Of a stretch of DNA of 64,000 bases, positions 25,672-34,409 are shown one piece after another. A model generated the notes under the pieces. The model did not search any database, had not been told where the DNA came from, and worked only from the letters and a program-made list of their open reading frames with translations. Source of the stretch: Litorivicinus sp. (GTDB taxonomy: Bacteria > Pseudomonadota > Gammaproteobacteria > Pseudomonadales > Litorivicinaceae); the NCBI GenBank assembly GCA_028339155.1, contig JAOLBK010000010.1, positions 1 to 64,000 of the forward strand. The letters are read 5' to 3'. The position numbers and the translations under genes are program-made. The first letter of the stretch is position 1. The number at the start of each line of letters is the position of its first letter.

Positions 25672-25993
25672 AAGATGTTGAAGCAGGATGAGATTACGTT
25701 GCATCCTGGCGCAGTTAGGGCATGCAAAGAAGGTGATCTAATGTGTCTTGTTTCGTAATCTCTCTAAGCTGTGAATAACTTAGAGAGGTTGATGTTCCGC
25801 TATGCACGGCACAATGTGCGCCAATCTGTTTCTTTGGTGTGCACGCCCTCATATGACCTAATTTGAACGTGAGAGAGTGATTTTGGCCCTGTTCCAATGG
25901 CTGGATCTCCAGCGAGAATAGTTTTGGCCGCATCCACCATTAATTTTCTGAATTCGACAACCGCCTGATCTGAGGCACCCAACTTGTCAGTGG
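25672..25993. repeat. Diverged tandem duplication, copy 2
   Basis: The left part (25672-25740) is a relic of the TAXI gene's last ~20 codons, the middle (25757-25790) a degenerate terminator hairpin and the right part (25800-25993) is the genuine end of the Rieske oxygenase. Together with copy 1 it shows that the gene-end/terminator/gene-end junction was duplicated. Confidence 0.7.
25757..25790. terminator. Second bidirectional terminator hairpin, degenerate copy
   Basis: A 14-nt arm AATCTCTCTAAGCT pairs imperfectly with AACTTAGAGAGGTT, allowing G-U pairs, around loop GTGAAT. It lies 10 bp past the Rieske oxygenase stop at 25800 and probably ends that minus-strand gene. Confidence 0.55.
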
Positions 25994-27059
25994 TTCGATT
26001 AACAACCGTTCCCATCGATACCCACATAATGACATCCTGGTTCGGAATTCCTGGAACACCCGTAAAGTTACCGTTTTTCATAGCCTCACGGTCTTGAAGA
26101 AAGCGGTTGTGGGGCTGTCTTTTCGAGAGCCAGTTATTGTCAAGGTCGACACCAACGACGGCATGATTAAATTGTCGCCACTCGTCGGTATCTGGACATG
26201 TTTCTCCGCCCCACGCGATGAAATTGAGCATTGATGTGGAATCATCGACTGGAACGACTACCGTCGTCACGTTGTAACTAGAGTTGGGCGGGATTAAGCA
26301 CGTGAAGGGTGCGATAAATTCAGTGATTCTAAAGTAATCATTTACATTAGCTTGTTTTATCGGGTGACGGATCGCCGCGTAATGAAAGCCGTAGTCTGTT
26401 CTTTCGACCTGTAACCGGGGTGATCGATCTGTGGATGGGCGATACCATGCCTTGTTGTCTGCAGCCGCAGCTTCGACTCGAGCGGGTAACATGTCGGACG
26501 AGTGAAGACTTGATGAGTGAGACGAATCAATCTGGCCTTCCATGATTTGTGCCCAATTAGCTGGAATTCGCATTCGAGTCACTGATACTTTCGTGTCTTC
26601 TTTCGGAGCAAATGCTGGCGGTTCAAATGTGGATTCTTTGCTCGGATCGCCAAGCCATGCCCACACAAAACTGCCCCATTCTCTTGTTGGGTACGCTTTG
26701 TGAAGCACTTTGTTAATTAACTGACTTCCCTCAGGTTCTGAAGGCATTTCGGTGCAGTGACCAGACGTGTCAAATTTCCAGCCGTGATACAAGCAAACGA
26801 GACCGCAATTCTCACTTCGGCCATACAGTAATGAGGCATGACGGTGCGGGCACAGCTCGTCAAGGAGACCGACGTTTCCGTTACTGTCCCTGAACGCAAC
26901 TAATCGCTCGCCAAAGACCTCGACCAAAAGGGGAGTGCAATCTGCCTCCGGAAGCTCTTCGATTAGACACACAGGAACCCAGTGCTGTCGCATGAGTTGC
27001 CCCATCGGTGCATCACCAGTAACTTTAGTTAGCAGCTCGTTTTCTTCGATCGTTAACAT
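25800..27059 (-). CDS. Rieske non-haem iron oxygenase, second phthalate-dioxygenase-like subunit
   Basis: A 419-aa oxygenase. The Rieske centre is CPHRH near residue 70 and CLYHGW near 89; the iron motif is in IDSSHSSSLH near 177. It is clearly related to the oxygenase at 13003 but well diverged. It is divergent from a phthalate-dioxygenase-type reductase at 27154, and the pair probably forms a complete two-component system. ATG 27059 is preceded by GGAGAA. Its final ~190 bp lie in copy 2 of the local duplication. The substrate is probably an aromatic acid imported by the TAXI system. Confidence 0.92.
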   Translation of the reverse strand: MLTIEENELLTKVTGDAPMGQLMRQHWVPVCLIEELPEADCTPLLVEVFGERLVAFRDSNGNVGLLDELCPHRHASLLYGRSENCGLVCLYHGWKFDTSGHCTEMPSEPEGSQLINKVLHKAYPTREWGSFVWAWLGDPSKESTFEPPAFAPKEDTKVSVTRMRIPANWAQIMEGQIDSSHSSSLHSSDMLPARVEAAAADNKAWYRPSTDRSPRLQVERTDYGFHYAAIRHPIKQANVNDYFRITEFIAPFTCLIPPNSSYNVTTVVVPVDDSTSMLNFIAWGGETCPDTDEWRQFNHAVVGVDLDNNWLSKRQPHNRFLQDREAMKNGNFTGVPGIPNQDVIMWVSMGTVVNRTTDKLGASDQAVVEFRKLMVDAAKTILAGDPAIGTGPKSLSHVQIRSYEGVHTKETDWRTLCRA

Positions 27060-27127
27060 TATTCTTCTCCTAGCGCCATCGGTAGTTTCTGAATCCGGTA
27101 GCTACTTGATCAATGAGTCAGTAAAGC

Positions 27128-27142
27128 TTAGATTACTAATTA
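27128..27142. promoter_or_regulatory. Candidate operator TTAG-N4-CTAA, copy 3
   Basis: TTAGATTACTAATTA lies 12 bp before the reductase start (27154) and 69 bp before the divergent oxygenase start (27059). Binding here would block initiation of both. It differs from copies 1 and 2 only in the spacer and one flanking base. Confidence 0.5.
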
Positions 27143-27153
27143 TATTTGTTTAG

Positions 27154-28116
27154 ATGCCGAAATCAATGATTGATGACAAACCACTCCGACTAGTAATTGC
27201 TTCAAAAACCGTGGTCGCCGAAGATATTTGCGAATTTACTCTCGCATCTATGGATGGCGGTAGCCTCCCTGAGTTTGATCCGGGTGCCCACGTGACGATA
27301 GAAACCCCGCATGGATCTAGTAGACGATATTCGCTGATTAATGCTGGGGTTGCGCCAAACAAATACGTTATTGCCGTTAAGAAAGAACTAAACTCACGGG
27401 GTGGTTCACGATCAATGCATGACAATCTTCAGGCAGGTTCTGAGATCTCCGTGTGGCCCCCTGAGAATAGTTTTCCACTTGCTGACGCTTCGCGATATTT
27501 GTTTATCGCTGGGGGTATTGGCATTACCCCGATTCTTGCAATGGCCAATCACTGCGTCGAAACCGGTCAAGAATTTGACATTATTTATTGTGCGCGAAGT
27601 GCAGAGTCAGCCGCCTACCATGAGACGATAGCGAGCCAATTCGGTGATCGTGTCATCATTCATTTGGATGGCGGAGACCCGGAAAAAGCCTATGATTTTT
27701 GGGATTGGTTTGTGACGCCGAGTAATGTGCACGTTTATTGTTGTGGGCCAAAACCACTCATGGAAGAGGTAAAGGCAGTTAGTGGACATTGGCCGAGTAA
27801 GAATATTCATTTTGAGGATTTCAAGCCTGTTGAGGCGGTGGGCCAGGATGCAGAGGCATTTGAAGTTCGATTGACTTCGACGGGCCAGACGTTTCAGGTT
27901 GAAGGGAATCAATCGATACTGGAGACTCTGCGAAGCGGTGGAGTCAGGGTCCCGAGTTCTTGTGAAAGTGGATCATGCGGTTCATGTCGCATGAAACTCG
28001 TTTCTGGAAAAGTGATTCATCGTGATTTTGTTTTGACATCAAGCGAATACGCATCGGCGCTTATGGTTTGTGTTTCTCGAGGAGATGGTCTCATTGAAAT
28101 CGACTTTGAAAGTTGA
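27154..28116 (+). CDS. Phthalate-dioxygenase-type reductase (FMN, NAD, [2Fe-2S])
   Basis: A 320-aa three-domain reductase. Residues 1-105 are the flavin barrel (RRYSLINAG), 106-225 the NAD domain (AGGIGITPILAM), and 235-320 a plant-type ferredoxin with CESGSCGSC plus a distal Cys in MVCVSRG. This order is that of phthalate dioxygenase reductase and vanillate demethylase reductase. It transfers electrons from NADH to the Rieske oxygenase encoded divergently. The Gfo/Idh/MocA gene overlaps its 3' end by about 23 bp. No strong ribosome site is seen before its ATG, which follows TTTAG. Confidence 0.92.
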   Translation: MPKSMIDDKPLRLVIASKTVVAEDICEFTLASMDGGSLPEFDPGAHVTIETPHGSSRRYSLINAGVAPNKYVIAVKKELNSRGGSRSMHDNLQAGSEISVWPPENSFPLADASRYLFIAGGIGITPILAMANHCVETGQEFDIIYCARSAESAAYHETIASQFGDRVIIHLDGGDPEKAYDFWDWFVTPSNVHVYCCGPKPLMEEVKAVSGHWPSKNIHFEDFKPVEAVGQDAEAFEVRLTSTGQTFQVEGNQSILETLRSGGVRVPSSCESGSCGSCRMKLVSGKVIHRDFVLTSSEYASALMVCVSRGDGLIEIDFES

Positions 28117-29284
28117 TGATCCAATTCGATTGGGTGTGGTCGGGCTGGGCCGAGGGTTCAGTCTTTCAGCCCCCAGTCTTCTTGAAGATCCGCATGTCTC
28201 GGTGGTTGCTGCCTCGGCGCCTAGGCAGGAATCTCGCGACTCATTTCAGAAACAGTTTGGTGGTCAGGCCTATGCCAGGTACGAAGATTTGCTGGCAGAT
28301 AATCAGGTCGAAGCGATTCATGTGGTAACGCCGCATGGGTTGCACGCAGAAATGATCGAGCAGGCAGCCGCCGCAAAAAAACACCTTCTCGTGGATAAGC
28401 CGCTATCGATCCAGCTTGAGGACGGGTTGCGCGCGATCAAGGCCTGCAAAAAATATCAGTCAACGCTATTAATTGGTCCGTGTCATTCATTTGATCGGCA
28501 GATTCTTGATGTCTCGGACTGGATTCGATCCGGTGAATTCGGGCCAGTATTGGCTGTGCAAGCCATGAATTATACGGATTTCATGTACCGCCCAAGACGA
28601 CCAGAAGAATTTGATACGTCGGCGGGTGGTGGTGTGCTTTTTTCACAGGGCGCTCATCAGATTGATATTGTTCGCCTTCTTTGTGGTGGGATGGTGTCAC
28701 AAGTTTTCGCGGTCACCGGCCATTGGGATCCGTCACGACAAGGCGAGCATTCGTATCAAGCCATTCTTAAGTTCGAGTCTGGTGCCACAGCCCAATGCAC
28801 ATATTCTGGTTTTGCGCATTTCGACTCGGATGAATGGCAGGATTGGGTGAGTGAGACGGGATTTCAAAAAGATCCTGACCAATACGCAAAGGCCAGGAAG
28901 CTCCTGTCGGAGTCAACAGATGATGAAATAACGCTGAAGCGTGGCCGAACGTTTGGGGCCAATGATTTGAGCCCGATTCCGCCATTTAATGAGCATTTTG
29001 GTCCGTTACTCGTTCAGTGCCAAAAAGCAGATCTTCGGGTCACCGCGCAAGGTGTTCATGTGTACGCAGACTTAGATCGATCCTTTCGTGATGTGCCTGT
29101 CAAGATTTCTGCCCGGGCCCCAGTTTTTGAGGCTCTGTATTCTGCGATTCGCCGCGGCACCTCGCCAGTTCAAACAGGTGACTGGAGTCTTGCGACGTTA
29201 GAAATTTGTCATCTGATCATCGAGTCAGCACGGCTTGGTGAGGCCGTGAGGCCGAAGTTGCAGGTACCCACGCCCTCACTATAA
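28094..29284 (+). CDS. Gfo/Idh/MocA-family oxidoreductase
   Basis: A 396-aa protein with an N-terminal Rossmann fold (GVVGLGRG near residue 13) and the EKP-type motif present as VDKPLS near 101. The reading frame also offers GTG 28070 and ATG 28085, but GAGGAG at 28079-28084 abuts the ATG and fits TTG 28094 with 9-nt spacing. It overlaps the reductase gene. Family members oxidise sugars, inositols or, in phthalate clusters, cis-dihydrodiols; 4,5-dihydrophthalate dehydrogenase (Pht4/OphB) is of this family. That role fits the neighbouring Rieske system very well, though it is inferred. Confidence 0.82.
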   Translation: MKSTLKVDDPIRLGVVGLGRGFSLSAPSLLEDPHVSVVAASAPRQESRDSFQKQFGGQAYARYEDLLADNQVEAIHVVTPHGLHAEMIEQAAAAKKHLLVDKPLSIQLEDGLRAIKACKKYQSTLLIGPCHSFDRQILDVSDWIRSGEFGPVLAVQAMNYTDFMYRPRRPEEFDTSAGGGVLFSQGAHQIDIVRLLCGGMVSQVFAVTGHWDPSRQGEHSYQAILKFESGATAQCTYSGFAHFDSDEWQDWVSETGFQKDPDQYAKARKLLSESTDDEITLKRGRTFGANDLSPIPPFNEHFGPLLVQCQKADLRVTAQGVHVYADLDRSFRDVPVKISARAPVFEALYSAIRRGTSPVQTGDWSLATLEICHLIIESARLGEAVRPKLQVPTPSL

Positions 29285-29296
29285 AAGGATCTAAAC

Positions 29297-30148
29297 ATGA
29301 ATATCGAATTGCCTAGCATTCTTTTCTCTGAGGATGTGCAGAGGAGTTTACGGGAAGATTTGGGCCGGGCAGGTGACTTGTCGACGCTCGCAACGATTGG
29401 TGCAGATCAAATGGCTGATGCTGCATTTGTTGCACGTGAGGGTGGTGTTGTTTGTGGTTTAGTGCACGCGCAAAAAGCGTTCGAATTAATTGACCCGGCT
29501 CTTAAATTCGAAATCTTAATGCCTGATGGTTCGATCGTGAGTCCGGGCGATGCGGTTGCGCGAGTGACCGGTCGTGCCAGACCGATCTTATTCGCTGAGC
29601 GTACTGCTTTGAATTTTGCCTGTCATTTGTCGGGGATCGCAACGATGACGGCCCGGTACGTTTCCGAAATTGCACACACGCATGCTCGGATGTGTTGTAC
29701 GCGGAAGACAATTCCTGGAATGCGAACATCACAAAAATATGCCGTTCGATGCGGTGGTGGTTGGAATCACCGGTTTGGATTAGACGATGCAATTTTGATC
29801 AAAGACAACCACATCGCGGTCGCTGGTGGTATTGAAGCAGCGCTGCGAGGCGCGAATGCGTTTGCCGGCCATTTGGTTAAAATCGAGATTGAGGTGGATA
29901 CCTTGTCCCAGCTAGATGAGGCGCTAACCCATGGTGCTGATTGTATTTTGCTGGACAATTTTGAGACTGCATCACTAATTGAGGCAGTCCAATTAACAGC
30001 AGGCAGGGCTAAGCTGGAGGCCTCAGGTGGCGTAAGGCTGAGCTCGGTCAGGGAAATTGCTGAAACGGGTGTGGATTATATTTCTTCGTCTCAGCTTACG
30101 ATGTCTGCTGAAACGTTTGATATTGGTCTTGATATCGCAGTGAGTTGA
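29297..30148 (+). CDS. nadC: Nicotinate-nucleotide pyrophosphorylase (NadC/ModD family)
   Basis: A 283-aa protein with the full QPRTase core: CTRKTIPGMRTSQKYAV near residue 135, GGGWNHRFGLDDAILIKDNH near 153. Quinolinate phosphoribosyltransferase converts quinolinate and PRPP to nicotinate mononucleotide and CO2; ModD is a close relative in molybdate loci. It starts 12 bp after the Gfo/Idh/MocA gene with AAAAGGA, in an operon with OCD and HIBADH-like genes. Such a place in a catabolic operon is unusual. It may act on an aromatic dicarboxylate intermediate or be a captured biosynthetic gene. NadC versus ModD cannot be decided here. Confidence 0.8.
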   Translation: MNIELPSILFSEDVQRSLREDLGRAGDLSTLATIGADQMADAAFVAREGGVVCGLVHAQKAFELIDPALKFEILMPDGSIVSPGDAVARVTGRARPILFAERTALNFACHLSGIATMTARYVSEIAHTHARMCCTRKTIPGMRTSQKYAVRCGGGWNHRFGLDDAILIKDNHIAVAGGIEAALRGANAFAGHLVKIEIEVDTLSQLDEALTHGADCILLDNFETASLIEAVQLTAGRAKLEASGGVRLSSVREIAETGVDYISSSQLTMSAETFDIGLDIAVS

Positions 30149-30157
30149 GAGGATTCG

Positions 30158-31255
30158 ATGAAATTAATTAATAATCAGGATGTCGCTTCGTTGGTCAAAA
30201 TGGACGAGATTATCGATGCATTAGAAAATGCGTATCGTGCATTTTTCGATGGGAGGGCTGTTTGCAGACCACGTATTGATATCGAGATCCCAGGACAGCG
30301 TTCGGATGCGCTGTATCGATGGGGATCGATGGAAGGTGGCATGCTGGGCGGTTACTTTGCGATTCGATGCAAGTCGGACATGATTTTTCATGAGGAAAAA
30401 GAAGGTCTAATTACGCAAGAAAAGTATTGCGTTGAACCGGGCACGTTTTGTGGATTTATTCTCTTATTCTCAATTGAAAATGGCGAGCCTCTGGCCTTAA
30501 TTAATGATGGTGTCATCCAGCACATGAGAGTGGCAGCCGATGGCGCGATTGGGATTAAGTACGCGAGTCGTCCTGATGCTAAGCACATTGGTTTGTTGGG
30601 CTCGGGTGGGATGGCTCGGGATCATCTGCGGGCGGCCGTCTGTGTTCGTGATATTACGTCGGTTTCTGTTTACAGCCCTACGCGTGAAAATCGTGAACGT
30701 TTTGCGGATGAAATGTCGAAAGAATTGGGTGTGCGGGTTATGCCTATGGATACGCCTGAGAAAGCAGTCCAGGGTGCTGACATTTTGATGGGGTGTACGG
30801 ATTCGGCGATACCAGTCATTAAGCCCGAATACCTTGAGCCGGGCCAGCATGTCATCAATATTGGTGGTGGTGGTGGTATTCCGTCAGAAATTCAGTCTCA
30901 AATCACTCGTTTTCTAAGATTTGGAAATACTGAATCACCCGTTGGTTGGGAAGATCAAAAGTTTGATGATGAGCATTTGACGTGGAGGACGCGGGCCGGC
31001 TTCTCTGACTCGATGCGTCCATCGAAAAAGCGTGCCCACCGAGAAATGGGAAGTAGTCGACTGACTTATTTATCCAGCATCATGAGCGATGAGCCATTTG
31101 CGCGAAGCACAAGCGATATCACCTATTCAGAACGCGGTAATTTACAGGGCAATCAGTTTCATGCGGTGGCCGGACTTGTTTATGAAAAGTCGATTGCTGC
31201 GGGTCGTGGTTTCGAAATTCCGACGAGTTATTTTTTGCAAGATATTCGCAACTGA
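30158..31255 (+). CDS. Ornithine cyclodeaminase/mu-crystallin family protein
   Basis: A 365-aa protein. MRVAADGAIGIKYAS near residue 122 is the substrate-side motif and GLLGSGGMARDHL near 147 the NAD-binding loop. The family includes ornithine cyclodeaminase, alanine dehydrogenase and imine (pyrroline/piperideine-2-carboxylate) reductases. It follows nadC by 9 bp, with GAGAGG as the ribosome site. A second, diverged member is at 39630. Reduction or deamination of a cyclic imino acid is a reasonable role; the substrate is unknown. Confidence 0.87.
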   Translation: MKLINNQDVASLVKMDEIIDALENAYRAFFDGRAVCRPRIDIEIPGQRSDALYRWGSMEGGMLGGYFAIRCKSDMIFHEEKEGLITQEKYCVEPGTFCGFILLFSIENGEPLALINDGVIQHMRVAADGAIGIKYASRPDAKHIGLLGSGGMARDHLRAAVCVRDITSVSVYSPTRENRERFADEMSKELGVRVMPMDTPEKAVQGADILMGCTDSAIPVIKPEYLEPGQHVINIGGGGGIPSEIQSQITRFLRFGNTESPVGWEDQKFDDEHLTWRTRAGFSDSMRPSKKRAHREMGSSRLTYLSSIMSDEPFARSTSDITYSERGNLQGNQFHAVAGLVYEKSIAAGRGFEIPTSYFLQDIRN

Positions 31256-31319
31256 TCAACCTGATCGGGCTGTGACTGAGTGGTGATGACTTAAAAAATC
31301 GTTAACAGGGGTGATGTAA

Positions 31320-32156
31320 ATGTTGCGTGCGGGCTTTATAGGAATGGGCCGGATGGGCAAGCTGATGGCGTCTCGGCTTGAGGGTCACTGTGTTGTGTCC
31401 GGGACGGACGTCATTCCATCAGTGAAGGATGGTGTTGAGGCGGCCGGGATCGCTTGGTGTGATTCGATTCAGGAATTAACGCGATGTTCTGATGTTATTT
31501 TTGTGGTGGTCGGTTCTGAGGATGATGTGACGTCCGTTGTTTTTGATGCTGAAGGAGTGCTTGCGAGTGCGGACAACCGCAAGATTTTGGTTGTCTGTGC
31601 GACGGTCAGACCGTCATACATGCAGGCCTTATCAGAACGAATTTCGCGAGAGTCATTGATTCGTTTGCTGGATTGTCCGCTCGCTCGTGGTGAGTCTGCG
31701 GCGGCCAACGGCGAATTGCTGATTTTTGTCGGTGGCGACAAAACCGTCCTCAGCGAGGTTGAGCCCATGCTCCACCGTTTAGCCTCAGACATTGAATGGC
31801 TTGGGCCGCCGGGTTCAGGACAAGTCGGAAAAATGATCAATAATTATCTCTTGTGGTCCTGTTTAACGGCCTCGGTTGAGGGACTTGATCTTGGCGAGCG
31901 GTTTGGAGTTGACCGAGAGAAATTACGCATGGTTCTTGAAAAAAGCAGTGGCGCCAACTGGGCAATGAGCACAAGGGCCGATGAAAGACCTGCTCTTTGG
32001 GCTGAAAAGGATATGGCCTTGTTTCTTCAGGAAGCCGATCGAGTTCGGATGCCCGTGCCGATCGCTGGTCAGATCAGAGAATCAATTAAAGCGTTCAAGT
32101 TAGGGCGGGATCTTCCCAAGGCTCCAACAGGCCATGATTATTTGTTTCCTGACTAG
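31320..32156 (+). CDS. 3-hydroxyisobutyrate dehydrogenase-like oxidoreductase, second copy
   Basis: A 278-aa beta-hydroxyacid dehydrogenase. GFIGMGRMGK near residue 5 is the dinucleotide motif and GSGQVGKMINNYL near 165 contains the catalytic Lys. It follows the OCD gene after 64 bp with AGGGGTGAT upstream of ATG, and precedes the TctAB fusion. It is diverged from the copy at 2514. It would oxidise a hydroxy acid or reduce a semialdehyde in the route fed by the tripartite transporter. Confidence 0.85.
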   Translation: MLRAGFIGMGRMGKLMASRLEGHCVVSGTDVIPSVKDGVEAAGIAWCDSIQELTRCSDVIFVVVGSEDDVTSVVFDAEGVLASADNRKILVVCATVRPSYMQALSERISRESLIRLLDCPLARGESAAANGELLIFVGGDKTVLSEVEPMLHRLASDIEWLGPPGSGQVGKMINNYLLWSCLTASVEGLDLGERFGVDREKLRMVLEKSSGANWAMSTRADERPALWAEKDMALFLQEADRVRMPVPIAGQIRESIKAFKLGRDLPKAPTGHDYLFPD

Positions 32157-32264
32157 AACAGCTTTGCGTCGAGGTCCAAACGGAACTGCTATTTCTTAAT
32201 CGCTTTAATCGAAGATCAGCACATGCTAGCTTGCACTTAACGGATTTATTACAGGTTATTTGCA

Positions 32265-34298
32265 GTGGAAGTCTCTTTATTAGACGTCGCGTTTTCGGCT
32301 CTTGGTGTACTGATGGACCCGGAGCGATTATTTTATCTCGGTTTTGGTACGTTAATTGGATTGGCACTCGGAATTATGCCGGGCGTTGGCGGCGTTGCTG
32401 GTCTTGCTTTACTGCTGCCATTTACTTTTAATTTGGATGCTTACTCGGCCTTTGCATTTATGCTGGGACTTGGTGCGGTGACGTCCACCAGTGACACGAT
32501 TCCTGCCGTACTGTTTGGCGTACCTGGAACATCGGCATCCCAGGCGACGGTCCTCGATGGGCACAGCATGGCTAAAAATGGTGAGGCTGGTCGTGCCCTG
32601 AGTGCGGCGTATGCGGCGTCATTGATCGGTGGCTTGTGGGGTGCCTTTTTGCTGGGGCTGACCATCCCAGTGCTTCGGCCGATCCTCATGGCCATCAATT
32701 CCCCCGAATTACTTGCCTTTTCGATCTTTGGAATTTCAATGGTGTCTGCGTTGTCGGGATCGATGCCGTTGCGTGGACTGACGATGGCAGGACTTGGAAT
32801 CCTCTTGTCGATGGTTGGTGGCGATCCGACCACGGGCCAGGACCGTTGGACACTTGATACACTCTATCTACTGGATGATTTACCGCTACTTCCTGTCGCA
32901 CTGGGTCTGTTCGCGTTGCCAGAAATTTGTGATGTGGCTGCAAGACGAACAGCAATTTCGGAAACCAGCAAACACAATTTAAAAGATGGCATGGTCGCCG
33001 GTTTGAAGGACGTGTTGGAGAATTGGTGGCTTGTTGCGAAGTGTGGGTCGTTAGGCGCCATGATTGGTGCAATTCCTGGCCTCGGGTCGGCCGTGGTTGA
33101 CTGGATTGCTTACGGGTACGCGGCCAAGACGTGTAAAGGCGCTGAAAAAACATTCGGAAAAGGAGATGTTCGTGGTGTGATCGCGCCGGAGAGTGCGAAC
33201 AATGCGAAAGAGGGTGGATCACTGGTTCCGACGATTGCGTTTGGTGTGCCAGGATCGGCCTCGATGGCCTTGCTACTAGGCGGGTTCATGATCCATGGCC
33301 TAGAGCCTGGCAAATCAATGGTCACCACGAACCTAGAAGTCACGTACGCGATGGTGTGGTCAATTGCGTTGGCAAATATTTTGGGCGCGGGTCTGTGTTT
33401 TGCGTTTAGTGGCCAGTTTGCAAAAATTGCGACACTTCGTTACACGTTGGTCATTCCTGGCGTTATTTGCATCATGATGGTGGGTGCGTATCAAGCATCC
33501 GCTGATTGGGGTGATCTCGCTACTTTGCTGATTTTTGGCTCTGTTGGCTGGGTGATGAAGCACTTGCGATGGCCTCGACCACCGCTCATTCTTGGCTTTG
33601 TTCTTGGCGGCATTATTGAAGATTATATGCGCATTTCATATCAGCTTTATGAGTGGAGTTGGATGCTTAAGCCGATCTGTTTCGTGATGTTGTCGTTGGC
33701 TGCGATTAGTTTGTTTCAGCCACTTTTCAAGAAGATTTTCTTTAAAAAAGACGGTGCCCAATTGTTGAAATTTTCGCCGGCTGTCTTTAAGAACGTTGAT
33801 TTCTTTCCGATCGCAGTGATTACCCTCTTGTTATGGACGCTGTGGCAGACATTTTCTTGGGATTTTGAATCCCAAGGAGCGCCGCAGGTGATTGTTCTAG
33901 TCACACTTGCGTGTGTGGTCACTACCTTTGTCCTGACCATTTTCAATAGGCCAGTAAACCAAACCGTTAATGACGAAGATGGTGTGTTGGATCTGGCTGT
34001 GGATCTTGGAAAGATCGGGCGAGCCGCGTACAACATCAGAGTATTGGAGTTCTTTGGTTGGTTGGTTGGCTTTATTGCGGTCTGGGCGTTTGGTGGAATT
34101 TTGCTTTCGGCAATAGCGTTTGTGATTGGCTATATGCGATTCAGAGGCCGCGAATCATGGAAGGCAACCCTGATTTACATGATGGCTATTACGGGTTTGA
34201 TTTATTTTGTGTTTGACCAGGGATTTCACATTACGTGGCCGGTAACGGTTCTTGGAACGTATTTTCCAATATTGCATGACGTGATTCCAACCATGTAA
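32265..34298 (+). CDS. tctA: Tripartite tricarboxylate transporter, fused TctA-TctB
   Basis: A 677-aa membrane protein. Residues 1-500 are TctA, with GIMPGVGGVAGLALLLPFT and DTIPAVLFGVPGTSASQATV in the N half and the matching GVPGSASMALLLGGF in the C half. About 170 further residues with four helices correspond to the small TctB subunit (the end carries FHITWPVTVLGTYF). The start is GTG 32265. TctC follows at 34410. The system imports a di- or tricarboxylate. The fusion of A and B is shared by the copy at 50310 and is unusual, since they are normally separate genes. Confidence 0.92.
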   Translation: MEVSLLDVAFSALGVLMDPERLFYLGFGTLIGLALGIMPGVGGVAGLALLLPFTFNLDAYSAFAFMLGLGAVTSTSDTIPAVLFGVPGTSASQATVLDGHSMAKNGEAGRALSAAYAASLIGGLWGAFLLGLTIPVLRPILMAINSPELLAFSIFGISMVSALSGSMPLRGLTMAGLGILLSMVGGDPTTGQDRWTLDTLYLLDDLPLLPVALGLFALPEICDVAARRTAISETSKHNLKDGMVAGLKDVLENWWLVAKCGSLGAMIGAIPGLGSAVVDWIAYGYAAKTCKGAEKTFGKGDVRGVIAPESANNAKEGGSLVPTIAFGVPGSASMALLLGGFMIHGLEPGKSMVTTNLEVTYAMVWSIALANILGAGLCFAFSGQFAKIATLRYTLVIPGVICIMMVGAYQASADWGDLATLLIFGSVGWVMKHLRWPRPPLILGFVLGGIIEDYMRISYQLYEWSWMLKPICFVMLSLAAISLFQPLFKKIFFKKDGAQLLKFSPAVFKNVDFFPIAVITLLLWTLWQTFSWDFESQGAPQVIVLVTLACVVTTFVLTIFNRPVNQTVNDEDGVLDLAVDLGKIGRAAYNIRVLEFFGWLVGFIAVWAFGGILLSAIAFVIGYMRFRGRESWKATLIYMMAITGLIYFVFDQGFHITWPVTVLGTYFPILHDVIPTM

Positions 34299-34409
34299 GA
34301 AAGACGTTGATGCAAGGCAACCGAGATTAAATCCGTATGAGCGCACGGTTACAATTAGCGCTGAATTATCTAGTCTGTATAGGCAGGCTTTAACAAACGA
34401 GGAAATATA

